DNA of 64,000 nucleotides, taken from Ananas comosus. Its lineage: Eukaryota; Streptophyta; Magnoliopsida; Poales; Bromeliaceae. The stretch lies in contig NC_033628.1 of assembly GCF_001540865.1 (NCBI RefSeq), forward strand, positions 7,049,416-7,113,415, given 5' to 3'. Made by a program: the position numbers and the translations under genes. Positions 35,773 to 47,071 of this stretch are shown here, piece after piece; the stretch's first letter is position 1; each line of letters starts with the position of its first letter. The notes below the pieces were generated by a model. It made no database searches and had not been told where the DNA came from. It worked only from the letters and a program-made list of their open reading frames with translations.

Positions 35773-37874
35773 CTACTTAACGTTTCGGGATGTGGGATTG
35801 TAGAAGTTCTCACCAGGCACAGCGGTGTGCGCTGCGTGATGAAAAGTGATTTGTTGGGGATAGCCAGACCTTAGGATTGGCGATGGCTTTCTCCTCTCCG
35901 AGACAACCTGCAGGTGTGTCACCTACAGCCTGGTCTGGAGAGTGAGTGGCGAGGAGGTGACAACCGAAGGGTTCGCAGCTGGTGCCAAGAGGTCGTGGAT
36001 ATGCAAACCGGGTTGTGAAACCTGCTGCTATCGACGATATCGTGGCAGTTATGAGTTAATTGAAGCAAGCATAGGCTTCTGTAGGATGTGAAGTTGGTGC
36101 ATGCATGCATATACCATGTGGTCAGTTACTACAATCGATATGGCATCGTAGTAGGGACCGGAGGGACGGGTAAGCGTAGGTACCCGGGCATGCTTGCATT
36201 GTGAGAGCGTATCACCTGTTTGAGCAGGTAGAGAGCTAGATAGCACTAGCAGATGCTGGTGATGATTGTGGGACGAGAAATGAGACTCGTGGTAAAGACG
36301 AAACGGTGAAGTGACTCTCAAGACAACGGGTAGTTGAATGTGAGAGTTGCGCCGTGACCTTGAGGATACCCGAGTAGTCCGAGTATTCGGATATAGATCC
36401 GGTAGGTTGAACAGTGGAAAGTAGACTCACTGTCGAGAGAATAGCCGGTTACATGCTGAGTACAGGCACGTAGGCCTAGTAGTACCTCAGTTTGAGGTTG
36501 GAAGTTGCGCTTGTTTGGTCGGCGTGCATAGGCAGCGTTGCCTATTGCTGGATGTAGTGTGGAACGCTATAGAGACGTACGACGTAAAGAGCGCTCGAGT
36601 ATAGATACTCGTAGAGTGCGGATTTGACTCAGCCGGAAGAGTGTGTTGGCAGTAGCACTTCAGCATTGCTAGTGTGAAGCGGGCCATGGAACACTCGTAG
36701 GGCTGGTGGCTCGCACTAGGTGCTTAGGAGCCGATAGTGGTATATGTGACTCGATAGAGTGTGTCGTGTAGGACGACGACGGCGGGTAGTGCTTGGGGAC
36801 GACCCGTGCCTGGACTATTTGTGGACTGTGGAGCCTGGACCCATTGGGCAGGCGCAGTCAGCTGTGAGAGACAGCGGCCCGATACCTACGGGTGGGGCAG
36901 AGTTTTGGTCAGGGCGGTAGTCCGAGCTTGGACCCGAGTGCGTGGAATGCCACGTGTGGATCATGAGATCGAGGATACACCGAGTGTGTAGTGACCCAAC
37001 CCAAGGATTTGACGTGGTTTGGGGTCCTAGTTGCTCCTGGTTGGAGTGTGTGCGAATTCTCCAATGAGAATTTCGCCGAATAATAATGATTGGGTCTACG
37101 CTAGTGAGCGAGAGATGCTACGCGTAGTTGAGACCGGTTTAGGCGATAGGCCTACGTAGGGTTGGTGACCCGTGGTTCACCTGTGGATTTAAGGAAAGGG
37201 ATTGAGCGAGTAGCCTTATCGACGAGTTTAGGCTTGAATTTACGAACGGGAGTTCATGTGAGTTCGTTGCAAGAACGAGTTGATGATGATCGTGGCATAT
37301 GGTATTCAAGGATATACTGCTCGTGCGAGACATTGAGCTATTGGAAGCCACGAGAGATAGAGGATCGAAGTTGATGCTCCTAAGTGAATTGGGGCTTGAG
37401 GATAATGCTCTTTGATGGATTGAGATTGGAGATGTGCCGAAATGTGCCATCTCATAATAGAGCAAAGATCCATATGTAGTTGGAGCACTCGCGATTGGTC
37501 GATGCACCCATGATATTGCTTCTAAGCAATGTCGGTGATCGAATCGGAGTGTGTTCCCTGACAGGAAGGTAAATGCAAAGAAGAGTTCTTGCATACCAAG
37601 TGGTGAATGATGTTGTAGCGCGTAGAGTCGTTGAGTTCCGACTTGCGCTACCACAAAGAATGGCGGAGACCCGTAATGCACTTTCGGGGTTATGCTTAAC
37701 AAATGTGAGTGAATCTGGTCTCACATTCCCCGTAGTGGGCCTTTGGACAGTTCCAATGAGCATAAGGCCACTCTGAGGTGGAAAAGTGCATTGTACACCT
37801 TGATACTCGATAAGTTAAGTTGGGGTGCAAATTGGAGTTGGATTTATTTGAGTTTCGAGGACGAAACTCCTTTT
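35773..37874 (+). other. Family-C internal region without recognised coding motifs
   Basis: About 2.1 kb of mixed composition. I searched for RT (YxDD-like), RNase H, HHCC and integrase signatures in the sequence and saw none. It ends with the conserved TTTCGAGGACGAAACTCC block before the polypurine tract. The simplest reading is a non-coding filler of a non-autonomous element. Confidence 0.5.
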
Positions 37875-37887
37875 AAGGAGGGGAGAA
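37875..37887 (+). other. Polypurine tract, family C
   Basis: AAGGAGGGGAGAA immediately before the LTR start TGTAACATACC, the usual plus-strand primer position. Confidence 0.85.
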
Positions 37888-40800
37888 TGTAACATACCGA
37901 ACTTCTAAAATCATGAAGTTACGGTGTACATTTAAATGTTTCCGGTGAGGTTGCGGTGGAATGTAACATACCGGATTTTAAATATAAAAATAAAAATAAA
38001 TAAAAATAGTATGAGATACTATTTTTATTGGGTTTAGAGAAGTGAAATATAGATTGGAAATGACCTGTGCTGAAATCGGAGTGAAAACAGAAAACTTAGA
38101 ATTTTCTGTTGGAATCGGGGCAGATAAATTAGCAGAAAATGCACAGTGTCAGAAAATATTAAAAATTGGAGGATATGTCAGAAATATTTTTATGAGGTTA
38201 GATTTAAAGTTTCATATTTTTCTGACACCTGGAAGGTGAAAAATAAAATCCAACAAGTTATCTACTAAGGATTACAGTTCGGTAAAGTTTTCAGTGTCCA
38301 AACGGGGTCGAAACTGAAATATTAAAATTTCTTTGGACTTATTAAGTAAAACCGAGCATGCCTGTCAAATTTGAGCGAAAACGGACATCCAGAAGGGCTC
38401 CGGCGAAAAATAAACTGCCCGAAGTGAATAGTGCATAGTTGAGGGGCAAAATGGTAAAAAGGGACTTAAACCCTTTTATCCTCCTTCCTCCCCAACCGTG
38501 GCTGCCCCAAACCGAACCACACACACATACAAGCACACACGCATGGAAAGGAAAGGAGAGAAATCTCTTTCTCTCTCTAGATCTCTCCTGAAACGGATGG
38601 ATTTGGTGGAGATTGAAGCTTGGAGGTGGATCGCCTTCGTCTTCTTCATCTTCTCCATAGTTTGGAGCTTATTTTGAGGTGAGCTTTTCGATCCCTTTCA
38701 TGGTAGATCTCCAAAGCTTTATTTATAATTCATAGAAATGGATTTGTTGGAATCCTATGATGCTAAATAGGTGATTGTTGCTTAAGTTATGGATCAATTT
38801 AGTGAATTTTGCCATACTTGAAACCTAGGGCTCCAAAATGCAAATTTTGCTAGGAGATGGGTTTGATCTAAATTAACCCTCCGTTAACCTAATTGTTAGG
38901 TAAACAAACGCATTGGCGAAGACGGTTCGGCAATCCGACGAGCCGTTGCGAAGTTATTAAAGAAACGGATGTTTAGGCTTCGGGTCCGCCGGGAGGGCCG
39001 AGGCGACGTCGTAAAATCCTGGAAACGGATTTGAAGCACCGTAACAGCAAATCGAAGACCCTTTTTACCCGGGGCTGCGAAGCGATGCGCGATTGGTGAG
39101 TAATTTCGAGTTCGGGCCGAACCGGGCACCGGGTGCCGCGGGAGGCCGATTGCAAGTGTCGACAAGCAATCGGAACGCGAATCGAGGTGGGTTGTGCTTA
39201 CCGAAGCGACTAGATCGCCTTTATGTCTAAGAAAATATGATTTCTTATGATGCATATAGAAAGCATGTTATGGTAATGCTAGTAATTGCATAATTACATG
39301 ATGAGCATTATGGCATAATGGATATATGCATATTAGCATGTGAGGAAAGTGTGAGATGAATACATGATGAGCATAATGTAGAAATGCATGTTAACATTAT
39401 GAAATGCTGGATGAGAGATTCATATAGAAATGAATGATAATGAATGCAAGCTGATAAATGCATGTTGGTAAATGCTAAGTAAGTGCATATAAGCATGTCA
39501 TGATGAAATGCTAGATGAATAGATGCATGTAACTAACGCTAAGAGAATGCATTTGGGCATAATGGATAGAGGCATGTCGATGAATGCAAGTAGATAATGC
39601 ATGTTATAGAAATGTTAGCTAAGCTGCATGATTACATGACGAGCATAATGTAGATAATGCATGTTATAGAAATGCTAACTAAGTGCATGATTACATGATG
39701 AGCATTGTGAGGATATGCTTGATTCAGATGAGTCAAACATAGGTTGAACAGAAATGACATGAACCTAGTGTTAGAGAACATAGGTCGGGTCTGAACGACA
39801 GTGAACCTAAAGTCATGAACATAGGTTGAACGTGAATGACAGGGAACCTAGTGTCGTGAACCTAGGAAAGATCGAGTAGCATCTAACCTAGTGTCAAAGA
39901 ACATAGGTTAGACATCAAGTGGCATTAAACCTAGTGTCTTGAACATAGGTTGAATAAGTATAGTGTGAACCTAGTGTCATGTATGTTAGGACACTTATGG
40001 TATTTGAGCATATTTATATTTGTAGTCATGCATTATAGGGTGTTTGGCATTGTGCGAGTGAAAATGTGAATTACTATCAACAGTAAGAACTTGTGAACCT
40101 TAGAATGTGGACATAGAACCCTATGAATGCATGGACTATAACAATAGTGAACTTGGTGACATTCTAACTAGAGATTTGGTTAGCATCGAGCATAAAGAGC
40201 TAGTTAGAGTTCAATTGTGGCATGGCCAGTTATTGAATCCTCTAAAGGAGGATTGGATCTTACTCACATAGTCTGTTTTTAGCTTGGTGGAGGTCGCTCC
40301 CCCCAGGCAGTGAGCTCCGGAGTTGTCACACGATGGGCTAACGTACTTGCCCTTGGACTAACGTACTTGTCCAGCAGACGGTCCCTAGGGTGGTTCGAGT
40401 CCCCCGTTATTAAGGGATTTTGGGTTGTGAGTTATTGGGGTTAACAAGTGTTAACCGGTAAGATTGGGTAAAAGCCAAAGTGATTGGGAAAAAGCATGCA
40501 TTATGAGCTATAGATTGGGTATCCTTGTCGAGTGGATTTTGGGGCTGAGGTGTATGTGAGACGTCCATTACCTCGAGTCTGGATGTATGCGGTATTCCGC
40601 AGATGATTGACTCAAGACCGAGTCGGATGGATAGCTTTGTTAAGGTAATAGAAACCTTAAAGCTAGTGGCAAAGGCAAGAACTAAGGTAGTAGAGACCTT
40701 AGAAACAAGTTGAGCTTGGTAATGGAACTAAGGTAAGTAGAAACCTTAGGGGTAAAGGACTTGAGCTGAGATTAGCCAGTGGAATGTAGAGTCAATGGAC

Positions 40801-41503
40801 CTACTAGTGAATAGTGGATTATATAGATGCATAGTGGCATAGAAATGCATGATATCCATATTGCATATCGTGAGGCAATGCAAGGTTTCATTAGTTGCAT
40901 AATTTAGATATATATATATCTATCTGTTTATTGAACTAACCTGCAGGTTGCCTCTCTTTGACCTATTGGTCGAGCTTTTCCCTTGGGTGGCCGTACCCAC
41001 TGGGAACCATGGAGTTGGTTCTCACCCCACGTTGTTTTGGGGTGTTACAGGTTCGCACGTGAGCGGCGCGGCGGCGCGAGGCAAGGGCGTAGCTTCGTAG
41101 ATAGCGCCCTACCCAGAGACCAGAGTTAGCAGTACCCCGTCGACACAGCTTAGGGGTATGGGGTGTTATTAATGAAAAGAACACAATGTATCAACGTGTA
41201 AATAAATTTGTAATAACTTAGATTGCATTTGGATGAAAAAGAATGTAAAAAAAATTGTGATGTAAAAAGTATGAATGTGAATGTTTGTAATAATATAGGA
41301 TGTGTTTATGTTGTTTGATACCTTCCATTATGCAATCTTGATTGATATCAGCTCCTGGTTGGAACCTTCGTATTGTATGGATTGCGTTGCCTTGAATGTA
41401 CAAGGGAGACTCTGTCCGCAGTACAGGGGAAACCCTATCCATTCGGCGATGTCGGCGGCGCCGCGACCTCGGCCAAATAGTCAGGTGGTCGCGGGTCGTG
41501 ACA
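37888..41503 (+). repeat. Second LTR of family C array, 3.6 kb
   Basis: Same ends as the first LTR. 37888-about 39130 differs from the first LTR at roughly one base in seven to ten. About 39130-41440 is nearly identical to 31880-34200, apart from a 20-bp deletion (AATAAAATTGTGAAACTAGC absent near 40190) and scattered single changes. The last 60 bases diverge again. Confidence 0.85.
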
Positions 41504-41507
41504 GTTG

Positions 41508-41519
41508 TGGTATCAGAGC
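41508..41519 (+). other. Primer binding site, family C (second)
   Basis: TGGTATCAGAGC follows the second LTR, showing that this LTR also acts as a 5' LTR of a further unit. Confidence 0.85.
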
Positions 41520-41866
41520 ATAAAGTAGAGAATGGGACAATGGTTTAGACAAACCTAGGAGACCCTAGGATAGTAAACCGTAAGGACTTATGTTCGTGAG
41601 AGACGAGGACTTGTGACGTGTGGCGAAAGGTAAATCGATTGGGTCAAGTTTAGTAAACCTCTAAGACAGATTTTAGAGGTAGACTCAAGGTATTGTTTAT
41701 TCTCGACCGAGTGTGTTCATGTTGGGCGCGCACAACATGAAGCCGAGTGACGAGAATAGACGTACTTGTTTGACTTTCGCCTGATTGGCTTTTGAGCCGG
41801 TGTTAGTGGTCTCGTGTTCGACCGAGAGGGTCGAGAACTAATCGAGTTGTCGTGTTTCAGGAAACG

Positions 41867-42105
41867 ATGGCACCGCGTAGGCGATCTTCGTCCAGATCGG
41901 CGCGGACGGGGACAAGTGGTGTCCCTGAGCAAACCGACGCGAGCGGAGACTCAGAGCTTCGTGATCAATTGGCCACACTCGTAGGAGTGATGAGGCAACA
42001 GGCTGATGTGGTGCAGCGTCAGCAGGATGATATGGATCGAGCTGAATGTTTTGTACGCGGACTTCGGCCTGATATTTTCGAAGCGGTGCCTGCCGTTGCC
42101 GACGA
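41867..42105 (+). pseudogene. Ty3/gypsy gag 5' part with in-frame internal deletion, truncated by gap
   Basis: ATG at 41867, preceded by GTTTCAG|GAAACG, an acceptor-like context also seen before the gag of the element at 49222. It encodes MAPRRRSSSRSARTGTS, a Gln-rich coiled segment (MRQQADVVQRQQDDMDRAE), and then directly CFVRGLRPDIFEAV. In the complete element the corresponding FERGLRADIYRAV lies well downstream of the capsid core. The core (F.RF.P..F through the WW motif) is therefore missing without a frame break. The gap at 42106 hides the rest. Confidence 0.7.
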
Positions 42106-42205
42106 NNNNNNNNNNNNNNNNNNNNNNNNNNNNNNNNNNNNNNNNNNNNNNNNNNNNNNNNNNNNNNNNNNNNNNNNNNNNNNNNNNNNNNNNNNNNNNN
42201 NNNNN
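42106..42205. other. Assembly gap, 100 Ns
   Basis: Exactly 100 Ns, the conventional length for a gap of unknown size. The join between the retrotransposon and the OBERON4-like exon is therefore not proven. Confidence 0.95.
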
Positions 42206-42765
42206 CTCGCCCTGCCTCTATGATCCTCCCCATGGCTCCCCCCTCTGTTCGGAGAATCCGAGCCATCACCAGCGGCGGCCGCAGCCGCAGCCGCAGCCGC
42301 AGCCTTGAACCCCGATCTCCACCACGACGAACCCCCACAGCCTCCCTCCCGACCGGAGCGATCCCTTTCCGACCGAAACCCCTTCGGGAACTCCCTCCGC
42401 AGCACCGAGAAGCTCTCCGACCGGTGCATCCTCTCGCCCCCATACACCCCCCGCGGCGACGGCGCATCGCGATACCGATCGAAGCCCTTCCGCCGATCGA
42501 AGCCCTCGATCTCGTAATCCGTACGCTTCCGCGGCGGCGGCGCCCGATGGAGCGGCTCCCGATCATCATCTAGGGCTCGATCGTACGCCGACGAGGAGGA
42601 CGGAGGCCCCTTCCGCGTGCCCTCGCCCTTGGAGTAAAACCTCCGATGGGACGACGACGACGACGACAGCGACGAGCGCTCCGGATCCTGCTCCCTCCTC
42701 CCCCACACCCCCTTCTCTCCCCCTTCGTCGTCGAGATCCTCGCCATGGGACCTCGGCCTCTTCAT
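42206..42765 (-). CDS. OBERON4-like PHD-finger protein, N-terminal exon (partial)
   Basis: The minus-strand ATG at 42765-42763 opens MKRPRSHGEDLDDEGGEKGV; an upstream in-frame Met at 42807 lies in a poly-T/A tract and is not favoured. Further landmarks are HRRFYSKGEG, RKRTDYEIEGFDRRKGFDRY, RMHRSESFSVLRREFPKGF and RSERDRSGREG. This matches, from memory, the conserved N-terminus of plant OBERON 4 / TITANIA-type proteins, nuclear PHD and coiled-coil regulators of meristem gene expression. The PHD finger would be encoded further downstream and is not in the window. A run of eleven Ala codons (about 42275-42307) is likely polymorphic. The frame is open into the gap. It may be the intact 5' end of a functional gene whose remainder lies beyond the gap. 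Confidence 0.75.
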
Positions 42766-43060
42766 GGATCCACCCCCCACCCGAAAAAAAAAAAAAAACA
42801 AAAACAAAAAATCGCTCTAATTACCCAAAAAAAAACAACACACACACACACACAACACAAACCAGAGAACAAAGATAGGATAGGATAGGATAGGATAGAG
42901 AAGGAAAGAGAGGCGTGCGAGAGAGTCTTCTTCTTTAGGTGTGCTTTTCTTTCACTCTCTTTCTTTTTCTTTCGTTTTTTTCTTTTTTTTTTTTTTTTTT
43001 TTTTACTCTCTCACTTCTTCCGGTGTCTGCCTCAGTCAACGGGAGTCATAAAAGTGATGT
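42766..43060 (-). promoter_or_regulatory. Putative leader/promoter of the OBERON4-like gene with simple repeats
   Basis: Upstream of the start are A-tracts, a (CA)n stretch (about 42838-42853), a GGATA repeat (42876-42897) and a long CT/T-rich tract (42898-43015). Pyrimidine-rich 5' leaders are usual in plant genes. No clear TATA box was found. Confidence 0.45.
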
Positions 43061-46000
43061 ATTAAATTCATTTAATTGGGACTTCTGTACGGCGTCCGCC
43101 TCCGTTGTTCGCCCCGATACGAACTGAAAGGATCTCGACCGTCGGATCGGAGGGTCTACGGCCCACGATTTAGAAAAGGCGGGGCGGCGGGCGTTTTCGT
43201 TCGGCCTTCGCATGCGCGTTTCCCCGCTCTACGGGGGGGAAACGTTGGGAACTGGCGTCCGTGCGCCCATGTGAGAGGCGGTGTGGGGTGGTTCGATGTG
43301 CTTTGGTCATGAAAATATTGCATACACCAGGCGTTTCGGAATAGATGATGCACCATATGCAATTATTTCGTACTAAATGTTTTGTTTTTTTCTTAAACAA
43401 AAATTTAAACTCTTGCAAAGAAAATGCATTATGTACAGTATAATAATATAATATATATATATATATACACACATACTATTCTTTACTATAAAAAATATTA
43501 TATAGATGACGATGATTTATCCAATGTCTAATATATTCTATTATAGTTCTATTGAAAAATAAAAAAATATATTTATTTCTATATATTTTTATTATAATAT
43601 TTTTTTTGGTAACATTATATAACACTTAAGAACAAAACGGAATACTCAGTTCTTTATGTATGTTATCTATAAGATAAAAGTGGTCTGAAAATATAAAATT
43701 ATAAGTATTAAAAGATGCACTCTAGGTAGTAGGTCATTTCAAAAATGAAACATATAAGAAAGAATTCTCATTCAATTCATAAAAAAAGCATTCAAAATCT
43801 TTTTTTTTTTGTTTATTGGCCTTTTCAAATGTGTCATAAAATGCGTATAATTTGTCTAACTTAGGTATTCTCCATGGTGCACCGGGTGCACGCAACACTT
43901 TCTCTTATTCGGTGAGGCTGTGCGTTGACAGGAAGACGCGAGATGAAGGGCAAGAAGGTAATATCGCGCAGCATTTCAGCAGAGTACAAAGTCCTAATCC
44001 TATCGTCTCCTGACACGTGTACAGAAAAAGGCTTTCGTTCTTCCACGTGTCGTATTCTTATTGGCCAACGAGATGACGTCATGTTACATTCATGCGGTTT
44101 GAAAGGCGCTTATTTCCTTGATATATAAAAATGTATAGATGCCCTCAACTATAAGCTATTTCAATATGAGACTTCATAACTTTTTTTTTTTTTTTTAACC
44201 GAAACTCTCTTTCATTCTAATTTTTTAAAATTGAACAATTTTAGTCAAAAAAAAAAATCAAAAAATTTTCAATGCATTATCATTTACTAAACTTAATGAT
44301 TTTACTTATTTTTTAGTAAACAAAATTAAATTCCATAACTAATATAATTATCAAATTTGATAAATTTTTTATTATAATAAATAATAACAAAGTATAAAAA
44401 CTTAAATATAAATATATAAAATTAAGAAATCCTTATTAAAATAAGTTGAAGAGGCTATTTCCAAAATAAGTATAGTCGAGTTGACAGGCCTACTACATAC
44501 TGTTTTTAACTTTTTTATTATTGTACTAGTTATTTTTTAGCGCAAGTGATAAAGAGTTTAGATCTTAAATTCGAATTCTAATTTATTCACGTTGTGCGTA
44601 CCATGCTACCTAGCGGTAAAAAAATATATATAATAATTTTTTTTATTTTATACTTTTCTTTTTGGGGAGTGACAGGTTGGCGTGCCCCATCGGGAGTATC
44701 GACAAATTTGACTTTATTGACCCACCACCTGCCCTGCTGCCCATCCCCATTTGACGCTGCCTACCCGGCGACCCGTGTTTCGCTCTTTTTGCTTCTTTTT
44801 TTTTTTTTATTTGTTGTTCTCTACATTTTTTTTTTTTTTTTTTTTTTTTTTTAATCTCTCTCTTTTTGGCCTTTTTTCTTTTTCTTTTGTTTTTCTATTG
44901 TTTAATTCGAGTTAATTCATACGCAAGCAGAATAGTGGCGGTGGGATATGAGGTGGAGGGTCCAATGGAGTTGCTAAATTGGGTTCATGTGGTCCCACCA
45001 ACACTATTAAAATATTATTACGGTCATATTGCATTAAAAAATCCACCAATAAAAATTGCACATACAATTTAATCTCAAGCAATTTTTAAATAATATAATT
45101 TAGTCTCATATAATTTCGTTTTAAATAATGCAATTTTTATTTTATGTGATGAAATTTAGTTTTAAATAATTTTAAATGGTGTAACACAATCAAGTAGTAC
45201 AACTCATTCTCTTTTTCTTCTTTTTGGTCCTTGACCTTTTCTATAGCGACCATGATACGCGATAGCCTTCCTTTCATTCTCTGTATCTTTTTTCACTATT
45301 GCGATCTCTCCCTCTCCGTCGTTCTCAAATTCTACGGCACTTTTGTTATCGTCGTCATCCACGACCAAGCGCTCCGCCGCAGGCTCACCCCTGCGTCTTG
45401 TGCTATATTCGAGCATGTACCAACAAAGATGTAGATAGGGTAAAAGAGTATAGCATGATATCAACGCGGGGGCGATGTAAGAGGAGGAGAAGGAAAAAGA
45501 AGCGGTGACCGGGAGGCGAAAGAGAGGAAGAAATGTCGATGAGGAAAGAGACGAATCAGAAGGGGAAAAACCAACGATGAAAGAGAGAGAAAGAGAGAGA
45601 AAGAAACAAGAGTATTTTAATTAGTTTACGAAAAATTCGGACCTAATCTACAAAATCCAAAATAATAATCCGTTTTTGCAAACTCCTTGAATTTTTTAAT
45701 GCAAATTTACCTAATTTTATGTGCCTAAGCCATCGGTTTGCATATGATTTAGGTAAGCTATAGCTTTTGGTTCTCAAACTATAAAATATTTGATATTTTG
45801 GTCAGCATATTTTAATTTACTATAGATTTTTTATAAAATTTTTAAGTTATTATGATTAAGTTTCATAATTTAATTGAGTTGACTAATCATTAATGTGTTA
45901 CTATATAAAAGTAATATAGTAGTGTTGTGATTGATGATACAGTAATAATTAAAATGTCACTTACTTTCACATCAATGATATGCTAATATTTAATTAACTA

Positions 46001-46104
46001 CATTAAGTTATGAGAATTGATTACAATATTTTAGAAAATTCGAGCTAGAAATTATAATAAATTAAATTTTAAGAACCAAAATATCATGCGGCTCATAGTT
46101 TGAA
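43061..46104. other. AT-rich intergenic region
   Basis: No gene recognised. There is a (TA)n stretch at about 43451-43468 and poly-T tracts at 44790-44852. The CCACGTGTCG and ACACGTGTAC words at about 44013-44050 are G-box-like (ACGTG) but are not tied to a gene here. Short open frames at 45200-45500 are not recognisable. Confidence 0.45.
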
Positions 46105-46200
46105 GACGAAAAGTATAATTTACCCAATGTTTTCCTTTACATAGTCTTCGCGGTTCAATGACTTTAAAATCTTTTTTGAACTTTTAGTATTGTTAAAAAA
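46105..46200. repeat. Left arm (outer part) of a long-range inverted repeat
   Basis: CCAATGTTTTCCTTTACATA followed by GTCTTCGCGGTTCAATG is the inverse of 59222-59270 (CATTGAACCGCGAAGAC and on to GGAAAACATTGG). The arm continues at 56641-56690 (TACAAAGATAGTAACCTTTC), the inverse of 59164-59195. The MITE and the gypsy element are inserted within this arm. Confidence 0.75.
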
Positions 46201-47071
46201 AGGGAAAACTTCAAAAACCCCCCCGTGGTTTCGTAGTTTCTCACTTTGCCCCCTTGTGGTTTAAAATATATCAAATTGCCCCCCTGTGGTTTCGTTTTTA
46301 TCTTTTCGGTAACTTTTTCGTTAATATTTCATTAAATTATATACAAAAAAACTTCAGATACCGATCTAGATTTATCAAATATTCACTTTAGTATCCTTTA
46401 TGTGAGGAAGTGAATTCTCGAAATACGAGAGTTAGACTTCATGCAAAATCGACCAAGGGTCGTGTTGGTGAGCTTTGGAAAAGCCAAAGATGTTAAAATC
46501 ACCAAAAGTACTTTGGAAGTGAGTCCACGAGGGCAAATAGTGCAAAACCTGCACTGGAATAAAATTGCTCTTGGGTCTTGAGGCAACCGGTCCCTGGTAG
46601 GGAGAGACCGGTCCCCGAACGCGAACCCAATGAGAAAAACCAAAAATTTGGCTAAGTCCCGAAAATCCTGCTCTCGGGAACTGGTCTCTCAAGAAGGAAC
46701 CGGTCTCCCGAGGACCGGTCTCTCTGGGAGAGACCGGTACCCGAACGCGTGACCCGAGCTGAAGCTCTCGGGGACCGATCCCAAGTCGGGGAGACCGGTC
46801 CCTCCGCGCGCAGAATGCCCAGTGAGGGCTGTGCAGGGGATGAAAAGTAGAGGGGGCTGCTGGGATATTGTTACATTAGAGAGTATAGGGGACCCCCTCT
46901 CTCTCTTCAACCCTCATTTCTCCCCCTCTCTCACACTCTCTTGCTCCCTCTCTCTCTCTAAAAGGAAAAGAGAAGAAGAACAAGAAGGAGAAGAATGAAA
47001 GGAAGGAGATCAAGAGGAAGACCTTGGACATCTTCCCCTCCCTCTCCTCTTTCCCTTGGTGTAGCTAAGAG

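Larger units (their letters stand above)
30070..42105 (+). mobile_element. Tandem LTR-internal-LTR-internal array of a non-autonomous Ty3/gypsy family (C)
   Basis: Order: LTR 30070-34272, internal 34273-37887, LTR 37888-41503, then a new primer site and internal start 41504-42105, ending at the gap. Both internal starts carry TGGTATCAGAGC (34278-34289 and 41508-41519), complementary to the initiator Met tRNA 3' end. The polypurine tract AAGGAGGGGAGAA is at 37875-37887, directly before the second LTR, preceded by TTTCGAGGACGAAACTCC as in the complete element. No protease, RT or integrase motif was recognised in 35800-37870, so the family is non-autonomous (LARD-like) or badly decayed. Confidence 0.8.

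Noticed and set aside
30811..38239. Similar ~60-residue open frames in both family-C LTRs (30811-30996 and 38042-38239)
   Set aside because: They are homologous only because the LTRs are. The differences include many amino-acid changes and there is no domain, so I see no sign of coding selection.
42766..42807. Upstream in-frame Met for the OBERON4-like exon
   Set aside because: The extension would be MFLFFFFFRVGGGS, encoded by a poly-A/T tract; the family N-terminus begins at the internal MKRPRS.
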